Positions 45,935-55,838 of a stretch of DNA of 64,000 nucleotides are shown in pieces. A program made the position numbers and the translations under genes. The notes under the pieces were generated by a model, which made no database searches, was not told where the DNA came from, and saw nothing but the letters and a program-made list of their open reading frames with translations. Origin of the DNA: Zobellia galactanivorans (GTDB lineage: Bacteria > Bacteroidota > Bacteroidia > Flavobacteriales > Flavobacteriaceae); contig NC_015844.1 in NCBI RefSeq assembly GCF_000973105.1, forward strand, positions 4,398,501 to 4,462,500, read 5' to 3'. Position 1 is the first letter of the stretch; every line of letters starts with the position of its first letter.

Positions 45935-48316
45935 ATGAGCTTGAATACCCAGAATTCTATGTCAAATAATTCATTTGATTTTAAGGAAATACTCAATACC
46001 TATACGGCATACTGGAAATGGTTTTTGTTCTCGGTCGTATTTGCCTTGTTGCTTGCCTATGTTAATATTAGGTATGCTACCCCGAAGTTTGCGGTGCAGA
46101 CCCAAATTCAGATTTTGGATGAAAAAAGTTCGGGTTCAGAGCTCGATATGTTTCGGGATTTGGAAGTCTTTGGAGGACAAACAACGAAGGTAGAGGATGA
46201 AATTCAAATTATCAATTCGAGATCCAATTGGGTAGAAGTAGTTAAGGAGTTGGGGTTGAGTACAAAAATTTACGTTCAAGGTAATATTATAGAGTCGGAA
46301 CTCTATAAGAACCCTCCTGTAAAAATAAACTTTATCGCCCCTGATTCGGTTATAAACCGGGCAAATTTGAATTTCTTTCTTACCATTTCATCTTCGACCA
46401 CCTTTGGTTATACAGAACAGGAAGACAAGCCGGTGAAGATTTATGCTTTTGGCAAGAATATTTCAACTCCCATTGGGGATATTGTTATTACGCCCAATGT
46501 GGCGACGTTAGAAAATTATAGGGATAAAACCTTGCGTGTTTCTATCAAACCGATTGACGATACAGCACAGTCCTATAGAGGACGTTTACAGGTAAGTTCC
46601 GTGGATGAATATTCGAATATCTTGAATATTCAGATGGAGGATGCGATTCAGGAGAAGGCCAAGGATATTTTGGATGCCTTGGTACGTGTTTATAATAGGA
46701 ATGCCATAGAAGACAAGCAAATCATAGCGGATAGAACCTCAAATTTTATAGAGGAGCGTATTGCGAATATTGCTACGCGGCTTTCTAATGTGGATCAGTC
46801 TGCCAAGGATTTTAAGACGGAAAAGGGGGTTACCGATATTGCGTCCGAAGCCAATATTAATTTAAATGTAGGGGTAGCAAACCAGCAAGAACTGGCGAAT
46901 GCGCGGAATCAACTTAATATGGCCGCTTCCATGCAGGAAATTGTTCAGCAGCAAGATGGCTATGAAGTACTGCCTACCAATATAGGGCTTTCTGACCCTA
47001 CGATAGCGAGTACGACTGATCGTTACAACCAGTTGGTCTTGGAGCGAAAAAGACTGCTGAAGAGTTCGAATGAAAAGAACCCGGTAATCGTAAACTTAGA
47101 CCAGCAAATAGCCGGTTTAAAGCGCAGTATGCAGTCGAGCCTAAGTAGTACGGTCAACAACCTAGGAATGACCGTTAATTCTCTAAGTGGACAACAAGCG
47201 CGATTCAATTCCAAGATTTATTCGGCCCCGGCCAATGAAAAAGCCTTAAGGGACATAACCCGAAAGCAACAAACGACAGAATCCTTGTACCTCTATTTGT
47301 TGCAAAAGCGCGAGGAGTCACAAATTGCGGTCGCCTCAACCTCACCTAAATCAAAAATTATCGATAAGGCCTATGCGGTTAGTAAAATGCCGGTTTCTCC
47401 CAAAAAGAATATAATTTATTTGGCCTCCTTTATTCTTGGTCTTTTTATTCCATTTTCTATTATATATGTTAAGGACTTATTGGACAATAAAATCCATAAT
47501 ATGCATTCTTTGGAGAAGTATGTGAGTGATGTGCCGGTACTTGGGGAACTACCTAGTATAGGTAAAAAAGACGAAAAATTGGTCGTAAAGGAAGATCGCT
47601 CGGTTTTGGCCGAATCCTTAAGGATAATCCGTACGAATCTTGACTATATTTTAAAGACCAAGAAGAAAGATGGAAAAGGCAATGTGGTGTATGTTACTTC
47701 AAGTGTTCCGGGAGAAGGAAAAACTTTTCTTTCAACCAATCTGGCCATGATTTTGGCCAGTACCAATAAAAGGGTACTCTTGGTAGGTGCGGACATACGA
47801 AATCCTAAATTGTATAGCTTTTTTACAAGTGGGGATATTGATAAAATGGCCAAACCTAGTAGGAATAAGGATGCTGGGTTGACCGAATATCTCTATGATA
47901 ATACATTGAATGTTAAAGATATTGTCAACCCTATGTTGGTTCACCAAAATACCATAGATGTTATTTATTCAGGGCGTATCCCTCCCAATCCGGCGGAATT
48001 GCTCATGAGTGGAAGGGTAGAGGACTTATTGACCGAGGTATCAAAAGCGTATGATTATGTTATTGTGGATACCGCGCCTTTAATGGTGGTGACCGATACC
48101 TTGCTAATAAGTGATTATGCCGATTTATTGGTATATGTTACTCGAGCCGGGGTTACTGAAATCAGTGCGGTCGAGTTCCCGTTAAAATTGCAACAGGAAG
48201 GAAAAATCAAAGGTTTGTCCTTTGTAGTGAATGATGTAGACGCTTCTAATTTAGGATACGGTGGTAAATATGGCTACGGCTATGGTAAGACCCAAAAGAA
48301 ATGGTGGAAATTTTAA
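45935..48316 (+). CDS. wzc: Polysaccharide co-polymerase with BY-kinase domain, Wzc type
   Basis: A 793-residue inner-membrane protein. Wzz domain with one TM helix near residue 30, a long periplasmic coiled-coil part, a second TM helix around 488-508, then the cytoplasmic kinase: Walker A SSVPGEGKTFLSTN (about 588), Walker A' VLLVGADIRNP and Walker B DYVIVDTAPL. The C-terminus YGGKYGYGYGK carries four Tyr for autophosphorylation. It controls chain length and export with Wza. The matching phosphatase is the PHP protein at 54902-55642, reached after the large exoprotein gene. Confidence 0.93.
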   Translation: MSLNTQNSMSNNSFDFKEILNTYTAYWKWFLFSVVFALLLAYVNIRYATPKFAVQTQIQILDEKSSGSELDMFRDLEVFGGQTTKVEDEIQIINSRSNWVEVVKELGLSTKIYVQGNIIESELYKNPPVKINFIAPDSVINRANLNFFLTISSSTTFGYTEQEDKPVKIYAFGKNISTPIGDIVITPNVATLENYRDKTLRVSIKPIDDTAQSYRGRLQVSSVDEYSNILNIQMEDAIQEKAKDILDALVRVYNRNAIEDKQIIADRTSNFIEERIANIATRLSNVDQSAKDFKTEKGVTDIASEANINLNVGVANQQELANARNQLNMAASMQEIVQQQDGYEVLPTNIGLSDPTIASTTDRYNQLVLERKRLLKSSNEKNPVIVNLDQQIAGLKRSMQSSLSSTVNNLGMTVNSLSGQQARFNSKIYSAPANEKALRDITRKQQTTESLYLYLLQKREESQIAVASTSPKSKIIDKAYAVSKMPVSPKKNIIYLASFILGLFIPFSIIYVKDLLDNKIHNMHSLEKYVSDVPVLGELPSIGKKDEKLVVKEDRSVLAESLRIIRTNLDYILKTKKKDGKGNVVYVTSSVPGEGKTFLSTNLAMILASTNKRVLLVGADIRNPKLYSFFTSGDIDKMAKPSRNKDAGLTEYLYDNTLNVKDIVNPMLVHQNTIDVIYSGRIPPNPAELLMSGRVEDLLTEVSKAYDYVIVDTAPLMVVTDTLLISDYADLLVYVTRAGVTEISAVEFPLKLQQEGKIKGLSFVVNDVDASNLGYGGKYGYGYGKTQKKWWKF

Positions 48317-48340
48317 GGAAAAAACATCTTAAAAAGTAAT

Positions 48341-48368
48341 AAAAACCCTGAATTTATTCAGGGTTTTT
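48341..48368 (+). terminator. Terminator of the export operon
   Basis: AAAAACCCTGAA at 48341-48352 pairs exactly with TTCAGGGTTTTT at 48357-48368 around TTTA, 24 nt after the wzc stop. Confidence 0.9.
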
Positions 48369-48636
48369 ATTTTTATACCTTGAATGGAGAACTTCTTAAC
48401 ATTCGAGGGTAAAGATCTTTTAAAAAAACACCTATTTTCGCGCGTATATAGAAATCTTCCCCTAGAGAACTTAACAGTAAACAGAACCCCTCTTCTTAGT
48501 ATATGGAAAGAGGTATGTGGTGTATGTGTAAAGTTTGGTGAATCATCAGTTTAAGCTAGGCTTTGTCATTTACCGAAGTTCAGCCCGCTTTTAACGAAAA
48601 GAAGTAGGGTATTCAACCCTCAGGGTGTTAATAGAT

Positions 48637-48644
48637 TATATTTG
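48637..48644 (+). promoter_or_regulatory. Possible -7 element before the 2039-residue exoprotein gene
   Basis: TATATTTG fits TAnnTTTG and lies 48 nt before the ATG at 48693. No TTG stands at 17-23 nt upstream. The rest of the 376-bp gap (48317-48692) holds the wzc terminator and no visible gene. Confidence 0.35.
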
Positions 48645-48692
48645 TTGGCTGTGTAAGACACAGGAATTAGGAAAAAGCAAACACTATTTGAT

Positions 48693-51600
48693 ATGAAAAA
48701 AAATTACGTAACAAGTTTTTTAATTACTTGTTTGATCATCTTTTTTGCGGGGAATTTTCGTGTCGGGGCACAATTGCCCGATGAGTTTCAGTTAGTAGAG
48801 TTGCATTCGGGTTTTACCAATGCGACTTCTATGGAATTCGCTCCCGATGGTCGAATATTCGTTTTAGATCGGTTCGGAGAGATTTTTATTCATAAACCCG
48901 AGCTTTTTACAACGGTAAGTGCGGGAACCATACCTGTGTATCACGGAGCTGAAGACGGCCTTTTGGCCATGGCCTTTGATCCTAATTTTGAGACTAATAA
49001 TTGGGTCTATATTTATTACTCCCTTGAGAACGAAGACAAGAATAGGATTTCCAGGTTTACAATGAATGGAGATCTCCTTGATCTGTCTTCGGAAAAAAAT
49101 ATGTTGGAGTGGGAGACGCAGCGAAAAACGAGTTATCATGCCGGAGGGGATATGGGCTTCGATTCGCAAGGTAACTTATTGATTTCTACGGGAGATAATA
49201 CCAATCATGGGAGCTATGCAGCAATACATGAGGGCTATAGTCCAAATAGTGCAGAAAAAAGTTCGTCGAATACCAATGATTTAAGGGGGAAAATTTTACG
49301 TATCAAGCCATTGCCTAATGGTACTTATGATATACCTACTGGCAATTTGTTTGCAGTAGGTACACCAAATACCCGACCTGAAATATATGTCATGGGGGCT
49401 AGAAACCCCTACCGCTTTTTTATCGATAAAGAGAACAACGATTGGATTTTTTGGGGAGAGGTAGGACCTGATGCTAATGACTCGGGGGAGAATGGGGAAG
49501 GGCCGGTCGGTATGGACGAAATGAACCTGACCAAGGAAGCGGGTAATTATGGGTGGCCCTATTTTTCCGGAAAAAATGAGCCTTATAAAATAAGTCATGC
49601 TACCCCTGTGTATAATAATCCCAACTCCCCAAAAAATGTTTCGACCTGGAATACGGGATTAGAGGATTTGCCGCCCGCCGTGGGCTCTTGGATGGAGTTT
49701 AAGAGGGGAAATGGTAGTAAATGGTCCATATTTTCTGGGCCTCGTTATTACTACGATCCGAATTTGAGCGATCAGCAAAGACTTCCCGCCGCTTTTGACG
49801 GGGTCTTGTTCTATTATAACTTTAATGATAGTAAGGTATATGCCGTAAAGATGGACGCAAATGGTACGATTTTGAGCACCGAACAATTGGCCCCCTCTGT
49901 TTTTCCGACAAATGCTGAGGATGGTTATATCGACATGGGAATTGGCCCTGATGGGCATATGTATATTTTGGAATATGGGGTAGGCTGTTGTGAAGATGGG
50001 GATGGTAGTGGTCGCTTGGTAAGGGTTGATTATACCGGTATCGTTACCAATTCTCCCCCAATAGTTTTGGCCGAAGCCGATGTTACCAGTGGAGCCTTAA
50101 ACCTAACGGTCAACTTTTCTAGTGATGGCACCTATGATCCGGACGGGGATACCGGCTTAGTATATGAATGGGATTTCGGCGATGGGAGCCCCAAAGTATC
50201 GGGAGTAACGCAAACCCAGCATACCTATACCACGGAAGGTATATATAATGCCCAGTTAAAAGTAATTGATGGTGACGGGGCACAGGGGGTTAAAAATATA
50301 ACGATATACGCAGGAAATACCAAAGCTGAATTTACTTTCAATTCTCCGCCCGACGGAGGTTTGGTCGGATGGGGTGACGATATTACGATAGATTTGGAGG
50401 TTAGCGATGCCGAAGATGGAAGTACCTCAGGTGGGGGGATTGATTGTAAGGATGTGGATATTATTCCTTCCTTGGGCCATTTAAATCATTTTCACGATGG
50501 GAACACATTGGATGGCTGTCCCGGAGACTATACCTTGGAATATAGTGGTCATAATATTGATGGGGGCGATGATCTTTACTATGTTTTGGGAAGTAATTAC
50601 AAAGACCAAGGCAACCTTGTTTCCTTTGGTCAAATTCAATTGCACCCCAAACGAAAAGAGGCTGAATTTTATGATCAAGAAAGTGGGGTTCAGTTAATAG
50701 ACAATACCGATCCGCTTGAAGGGGGCGAAGGGGCCATTCGAGTCAACCATAATAGTTATATTGTTTTGGAGGGAAGGAACTTGGCCAATATTTCCTCTGT
50801 AAAATACTACGTAGCTTCCAATAATGACGGAGGAAGTATTGAACTTCGCTTAGATAGTACCAACGGTACACTTTTAGCGACTTCAAATGTACCAAATACA
50901 GGAGGGGCCTCAAATTGGGAATATGTTGAGACCAATTTTGTGGAACCGGGAGGAAAGCACGATTTGTACTTTGTTTTTAAAAATCCGACAAGCCAGCAAA
51001 ACAGTTTTGATATAAATTTCATCGAATTTGTAGGGGCGGGAGTTTCTGTAGATATGTCACCCCCCTTGGTGAACTCGGTAAGGGTAAACACTCCGACAGA
51101 GGTTCGAGTTGTATTTTCTGAATATGTTACCGCATCTACGGCCGAACAACTATCCAATTATACTATAAATAATGGAGTGACCATAAGTTCGGCAGAGCTT
51201 TTGTCCGATAATCGAACTGTTATTCTGTCTACCTCTTCTTTAGATTCGGGCATCACCTATGAAATCAATATAAAGAACGTAAAGAATACTTCGGGCATTT
51301 CTATTGTTGCGGAGGATCATTCCCTTTCTACGATAAATGCAATTCGAATCAATGTTGGGGGGGATCAGACCGTTCTTGATGACCAGATATTTTTAGCGGA
51401 TACCTACGCAAGTGGGGGAAATCAGTTTGATGCGGCCATACCTATAAATGGTACTACCGACGATACACTCTACCAAACCGAAAGATATGGTACCTTTTCG
51501 TACGAAATACCGGTGCCGGCATCAGGTGAGTATGATATCCGCCTACATTTTGCGGAGCTTTATTTTGGTGTAGGTAGTAGACCGGGAGGACAAGGAAGTC

Positions 51601-54600
51601 GAGTGTTCAATATCTCCATAGAGAATAAACCGGTACTCACGAATTTTGATATCCTCTCGGAAGTAGAGGCAGCGACAGCATTACGAAAGGAAATCGATAA
51701 TATATCGGTAACGGATGGTTTTGTTAGCATCTCGTTTACCGCCATAGAAGAAAACCCAAAATTATCGGGGATAGAAGTTTTGCCTCCTGATACTTTTGTA
51801 GGGGAGGAGAGCAGGCCCAAAATAACTATTACTTCCCCAATGAACGGCTGGGAGGTAAATGAACCTTTTCAGGTGGCTTTTGCCGTAGAAAACTGGGTGA
51901 TAAACGAAGGGGATACCCATGTACATTATTTTGTCAATGGTACATTGGTCGACAAGTATTATGGTTATGACCCTATTCCTATCGATGGATACGGAGCTGG
52001 GCAGCATACGATTAAAGTGGAACTTTTTAATGCAGACCATACAGGTACGGGCATCTATGACGAAGTTGTCGTCAACGTTACCGGTCAGATAACTTGTAAT
52101 GAAACTCCATTTCCCGAATCCTGGTCCGTAAAGCAACTGGAAGAATCTTCACTGCCTTATCCTTCGGTATATACATTCGCCAAATATGATTTTGACGGAG
52201 ATGGTCTAAAGGATATTGTAACCGGTAGTTGGTGGTATAAGAACCCAGGCTCTGTAAGCGGGGATTGGATACGAAACGATATTGGAGAAAACTTTGGAAA
52301 CGTAGTTCATGTGTATGATTTTGATGGGGATGGCAATTACGATTTATTGGGAACGGCCTTAGGTATTGCTCCCGATAGTCAATATGAGAGTGAGGTTCTT
52401 CTTTGGGCAAAAGGTGATGGCGCCGGTAACTTTACGATCTATAATAACATCCCGGCCGGTAATACCGGATATTGGGAACCATTTGTGGCAGGCTTGGCTG
52501 GAGGGGTCTTTAGTGTAAATGGCCCTTATCAAATGGCCATTAACTGGAATGGGGCCGAAAAAACCAAAGCACCGATTCAAATGCTTACCCCCTCGGCCAA
52601 TCCGACCGAAGGAACATGGAGTTTAGTGGATATTAGTGAAGAGGGGGAGTCTTCTGGAGAAGATATTCAAGCCGGGGATATTGACCGTGATGGGGATTTG
52701 GATTTATTTCAAGGAGTGAACTGGCTACGAAATGACGGTAGTGGAAATTTTGAAATTTTCGATACGGGTATAAGCTATGTGTCGACACCTGACCGTGCCC
52801 AATTAGCCGATTTTGACCGTGACGGTGATTTAGATGCCGTGGTGGGGCAACTAAGTGCAGATACCTCTGATCCCGCGAGAGATGAATTTGCTTGGTTTGA
52901 AGCGCCTTCCGATCCGACCCAACCATGGATTAGACACCTATTGGATACGGATATAAAAGGAAGTCTCAGTGTATTTGCATCCGACATTGATTTTGATGGC
53001 GACCAAGATATTATCGTAGGAGAGTGGAGAGGTAGTCATCGTCTAATAGCCTTTGAAAACGACCTTTGTGGTTCCGGGGAATTTAACCTTAAGGTTCTTG
53101 ACGCAGGAGGTCCTTTGGAACATCATGATGGGGCAAGGGTTGTTGATATTGATAATGATGGCGATTTGGATATTATCTCAAATGGTTGGAGAAACGATAA
53201 CAGACCAAGAATTTATGAAAATACCACCATACGGCCAGAAGATGATCGGCCTATAGCTAATGCGGGTGATGACAGAACCGTTCTTCCCGGGGTAAGCTTA
53301 AAGCTGAATGGTCAAGGAAGTGACCCTGATGGCGGGGATATTGTTGCATTTCAGTGGACGCAAGTGAGTGGGCCAAACGATACCGGTATGAGTAATACCG
53401 ATACTCAAAATGTAACCATCAACGGCTTGGTAGAAGGCATTTACGTTTTTCGTTTGAGTGTGACGGATGATGAAGGGGATACGGCGTTTGACGATGTGAC
53501 TATTACGGTAAGTGATAGTCAAACATCAGTATCCCGTGTTAATGCGGGAGGACCAAATTTTACTTTTGACGGAAATAGTTGGTCTGCAGATCAGTATTAT
53601 AATGGAGGGGGAACGATAACGAATATTATAGATATAGCCAATACGGAGAATGATCAACTGTATCAAACCGAACGTTACCGCGCTACCGGAAGCCTGATTT
53701 ATGAGATTCCTGTGAATAACGGAGAGCTTAGTGTCAATCTCCATTTTGCGGAGATATATTATGGTGTGGCAGGAGGAGCTGCAGGAGGAGCTGGATCACG
53801 TATTTTTAATATCGATGTTGAAGGTCAGCAGCAAAAGGAAAACTACGATATTTTTGTAGCGGCTGGAGGTGCGGCAACGGCCGTAATAGAGACCTTTAGC
53901 GGTATAAATGTTACGGATGGCAGTTTGACCATTACCTTGACACCGGTCACAGAATACCCGAAAATATCAGGTATTGAAATAATTGAACCGGTAGTGGAAG
54001 GGGCACCTACGGCCGATGCCGGTGATGACCAAGTATTGACCTTGCCAATAAGCAATGTCGTGCTTACCGGGTTTGGATCGGATCCTGATGGAGGAGAAGT
54101 TTCTTATGCTTGGTCCCAAAAAAGCGGACCTGATTTGGCAACGTTGAGTGGAGCCGATACGGCAAGTTTGACCGTTAGCAATTTGAGTGCCGGAGTCTAT
54201 GTATTTACTCTTGTCGTTACCGATGATGAGGGAGAATCGGATTCTGATACCGTTACGGTTACTGTTGTAAATGAAAATGGACTTTTGGCTGTTGCCGAAG
54301 CGGCTCCTACCGAAGGAAGTGCGCCACTAGAAGTAACCTTTACGGGTAGTAAGTCATTCGGTGATGTCGTTAGTTATTTATGGGATTTTCAAGATGGAAA
54401 AACATCGACCGATTCGGATACTGCTAATACCTTTGTTGAAAACGGCACTTACAATGTAGAGCTCACCGTTACCGATGCTGAAGGGGTTACCGATACCGCA
54501 ACGGTGACCATAATCGTTTCGGAAACCCTTGAAGGGGATAAGATGGGGTATATTTTAAAAGACAACCCCGTTACCGAAGGCGTCGTAAGCGTTCGGGTGC

Positions 54601-54812
54601 TCAACCAACCTGCTGACTTTATGATGCTGGGGGTTAATTTGCACGATCAACAAGGACGATTGATTAGCGATATTAGTGCCGAGGATATTGTTCTTTCCGG
54701 GGATAATGCCTATAACATACCCGTTTATCTGTTAAGGGATGGTATTTACTTCCTGAACATAGTGAACAATATGGGTGACCCGGTTACCATAAAGTTCCTG
54801 GTGAAGAATTAG
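48693..54812 (+). CDS. Giant T9SS-secreted protein: sugar-dehydrogenase-like propeller, PKD, CBM6-like, two malectin and FG-GAP domains
   Basis: A 2039-residue exoprotein with a signal peptide (to about residue 26). Approximate order: PQQ sugar/sorbosone-dehydrogenase-like propeller 30-445 (GNYGWPYFSGKN); PKD 455-540; CBM6-like 653-788; an Ig-like segment; malectin-like 883-1033; FG-GAP/VCBS repeats 1155-1511 with DFDGDGxxD calcium loops; PKD-like 1518-1608; second malectin-like 1613-1766; two more PKD-like 1770-1943; and a type IX sorting domain (about 1950-2039, ending TIKFLVKN). The domains bind sugars, so it probably sits on or in the extracellular polysaccharide. Whether the propeller oxidises a sugar is not known. 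It lies between wzc and its phosphatase, with terminators on both sides. Confidence 0.85.
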   Translation: MKKNYVTSFLITCLIIFFAGNFRVGAQLPDEFQLVELHSGFTNATSMEFAPDGRIFVLDRFGEIFIHKPELFTTVSAGTIPVYHGAEDGLLAMAFDPNFETNNWVYIYYSLENEDKNRISRFTMNGDLLDLSSEKNMLEWETQRKTSYHAGGDMGFDSQGNLLISTGDNTNHGSYAAIHEGYSPNSAEKSSSNTNDLRGKILRIKPLPNGTYDIPTGNLFAVGTPNTRPEIYVMGARNPYRFFIDKENNDWIFWGEVGPDANDSGENGEGPVGMDEMNLTKEAGNYGWPYFSGKNEPYKISHATPVYNNPNSPKNVSTWNTGLEDLPPAVGSWMEFKRGNGSKWSIFSGPRYYYDPNLSDQQRLPAAFDGVLFYYNFNDSKVYAVKMDANGTILSTEQLAPSVFPTNAEDGYIDMGIGPDGHMYILEYGVGCCEDGDGSGRLVRVDYTGIVTNSPPIVLAEADVTSGALNLTVNFSSDGTYDPDGDTGLVYEWDFGDGSPKVSGVTQTQHTYTTEGIYNAQLKVIDGDGAQGVKNITIYAGNTKAEFTFNSPPDGGLVGWGDDITIDLEVSDAEDGSTSGGGIDCKDVDIIPSLGHLNHFHDGNTLDGCPGDYTLEYSGHNIDGGDDLYYVLGSNYKDQGNLVSFGQIQLHPKRKEAEFYDQESGVQLIDNTDPLEGGEGAIRVNHNSYIVLEGRNLANISSVKYYVASNNDGGSIELRLDSTNGTLLATSNVPNTGGASNWEYVETNFVEPGGKHDLYFVFKNPTSQQNSFDINFIEFVGAGVSVDMSPPLVNSVRVNTPTEVRVVFSEYVTASTAEQLSNYTINNGVTISSAELLSDNRTVILSTSSLDSGITYEINIKNVKNTSGISIVAEDHSLSTINAIRINVGGDQTVLDDQIFLADTYASGGNQFDAAIPINGTTDDTLYQTERYGTFSYEIPVPASGEYDIRLHFAELYFGVGSRPGGQGSRVFNISIENKPVLTNFDILSEVEAATALRKEIDNISVTDGFVSISFTAIEENPKLSGIEVLPPDTFVGEESRPKITITSPMNGWEVNEPFQVAFAVENWVINEGDTHVHYFVNGTLVDKYYGYDPIPIDGYGAGQHTIKVELFNADHTGTGIYDEVVVNVTGQITCNETPFPESWSVKQLEESSLPYPSVYTFAKYDFDGDGLKDIVTGSWWYKNPGSVSGDWIRNDIGENFGNVVHVYDFDGDGNYDLLGTALGIAPDSQYESEVLLWAKGDGAGNFTIYNNIPAGNTGYWEPFVAGLAGGVFSVNGPYQMAINWNGAEKTKAPIQMLTPSANPTEGTWSLVDISEEGESSGEDIQAGDIDRDGDLDLFQGVNWLRNDGSGNFEIFDTGISYVSTPDRAQLADFDRDGDLDAVVGQLSADTSDPARDEFAWFEAPSDPTQPWIRHLLDTDIKGSLSVFASDIDFDGDQDIIVGEWRGSHRLIAFENDLCGSGEFNLKVLDAGGPLEHHDGARVVDIDNDGDLDIISNGWRNDNRPRIYENTTIRPEDDRPIANAGDDRTVLPGVSLKLNGQGSDPDGGDIVAFQWTQVSGPNDTGMSNTDTQNVTINGLVEGIYVFRLSVTDDEGDTAFDDVTITVSDSQTSVSRVNAGGPNFTFDGNSWSADQYYNGGGTITNIIDIANTENDQLYQTERYRATGSLIYEIPVNNGELSVNLHFAEIYYGVAGGAAGGAGSRIFNIDVEGQQQKENYDIFVAAGGAATAVIETFSGINVTDGSLTITLTPVTEYPKISGIEIIEPVVEGAPTADAGDDQVLTLPISNVVLTGFGSDPDGGEVSYAWSQKSGPDLATLSGADTASLTVSNLSAGVYVFTLVVTDDEGESDSDTVTVTVVNENGLLAVAEAAPTEGSAPLEVTFTGSKSFGDVVSYLWDFQDGKTSTDSDTANTFVENGTYNVELTVTDAEGVTDTATVTIIVSETLEGDKMGYILKDNPVTEGVVSVRVLNQPADFMMLGVNLHDQQGRLISDISAEDIVLSGDNAYNIPVYLLRDGIYFLNIVNNMGDPVTIKFLVKN

Positions 54813-54832
54813 ATTATTTTGAACTGAATATA

Positions 54833-54860
54833 AAAAAAGCCGCTATACAGCGGCTTTTTT
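54833..54860. terminator. Bidirectional terminator between convergent genes
   Basis: AAAAAAGCCGCT at 54833-54844 pairs with AGCGGCTTTTTT at 54849-54860 around ATAC. It serves the exoprotein gene on the plus strand and the phosphatase gene on the minus strand. Confidence 0.9.
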
Positions 54861-54901
54861 GTTTGAATACGCGAAATTTCTTTCCTTCGATTTGACCTAT
54901 C

Positions 54902-55642
54902 TTAATAAAAGGTCTCGATGGTATTATTGATCAATGGTAATAACTGCTCCAAGGTCTTTTTCGATACCGTAAGTTTTTTAAGGGCGTTGAATTGATTCAT
55001 GTTATGTATATCCGAACCCAGGAAATCGATGAAACCGTTTTCTAAAAGTTCATGGGCTACTTTTGGCACTTCCTTGCCGTAATACTCGCTCAGCGACAAT
55101 AAGTTCATCTGAAACAATATCCCATTGTCTTTGTATTGGTTATATCGTTTCATTCGATGGTGTAGAAAGCCATATCTCTCCGGGTGGGCCAGAATCGGAA
55201 AAAATCGATTGGAGGCCGTCTTTATAATGGCGTCATCAAAATTTATAGGTGGCTGCAAATAGGACATTTCTACAAGAAGATAGTCCTTCTTCATGGGCAT
55301 TACGCCCGAGCTCTCCAATAAAAATTCATAATTGTCATCGATCATATGTTCGGCCGATGCCTCTATGGAAATATCTGTCAATCCATTTTGTAAAAGGGCA
55401 TTCTTTAATTCCGATAGGGCGGCCTGAATCGTCTCTTTGGTGTTGGGGTAATAGTTAGACATGATATGTGGGGTGGCAATAAAATGCTTTACGCCCAATT
55501 CGGAAAATGCTTTGATAAGGCCAATCGATTCGTCTACGGTTTTGGCCCCATCATCAATACCCGGTAAGATGTGGTTATGGATATCGATAAACCCTTCTAG
55601 GTAATCGGACAAGAATTTCTTTTTACTGAAAAAGTGAAACAT
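54902..55642 (-). CDS. PHP-type tyrosine-protein phosphatase, CpsB/CapC family
   Basis: A 246-residue PHP-fold metal enzyme. Metal ligands are visible in DIHNHILPGIDDGAK, in FIATPHIMSNYY, in LAHPERYGF and in FLGSDIHNMNQFN, the complete set of the CpsB/YwqE family. It should dephosphorylate the C-terminal Tyr cluster of the Wzc-type kinase and so control chain length or export. It is transcribed on the opposite strand from wzc, from its own promoter, which would allow separate control of kinase and phosphatase. Confidence 0.92.
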   Translation of the reverse strand: MFHFFSKKKFLSDYLEGFIDIHNHILPGIDDGAKTVDESIGLIKAFSELGVKHFIATPHIMSNYYPNTKETIQAALSELKNALLQNGLTDISIEASAEHMIDDNYEFLLESSGVMPMKKDYLLVEMSYLQPPINFDDAIIKTASNRFFPILAHPERYGFLHHRMKRYNQYKDNGILFQMNLLSLSEYYGKEVPKVAHELLENGFIDFLGSDIHNMNQFNALKKLTVSKKTLEQLLPLINNTIETFY

Positions 55643-55718
55643 TTATAAGGGTTTCGTTAGTATCGTAAGAGGTATAACGGACAATGCCGATATTTATGAT
55701 GTTTTGTTTGGTTCTATA

Positions 55719-55752
55719 CAAAGATAAGTTAGAACCGCTATAATCGGAACAA
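55719..55752 (-). promoter_or_regulatory. Bacteroidota-type promoter for the CpsB/CapC-like phosphatase gene
   Basis: On the minus strand TTG (55752-55750) is followed after 23 nt by TATCTTTG (55726-55719), matching TTG-N17-23-TAnnTTTG. The leader to the ATG at 55642 would be about 70 nt. Confidence 0.5.
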
Positions 55753-55784
55753 TTCTTAAAAACTTTGATCGGTCTTAAAAACAA

Positions 55785-55820
55785 AAACGATGGTAAGGTG
55801 AATTCACCTTACCATCGTTT
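55785..55820. terminator. Perfect 36-bp palindromic terminator after the TonB receptor gene
   Basis: 18 bases at 55785-55802 are perfectly self-complementary with 55803-55820, with no loop. On the minus strand a T-rich tail follows, 18 nt after the receptor stop codon. Confidence 0.88.
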
Positions 55821-55838
55821 GTATAAAAATTGAAAAAA

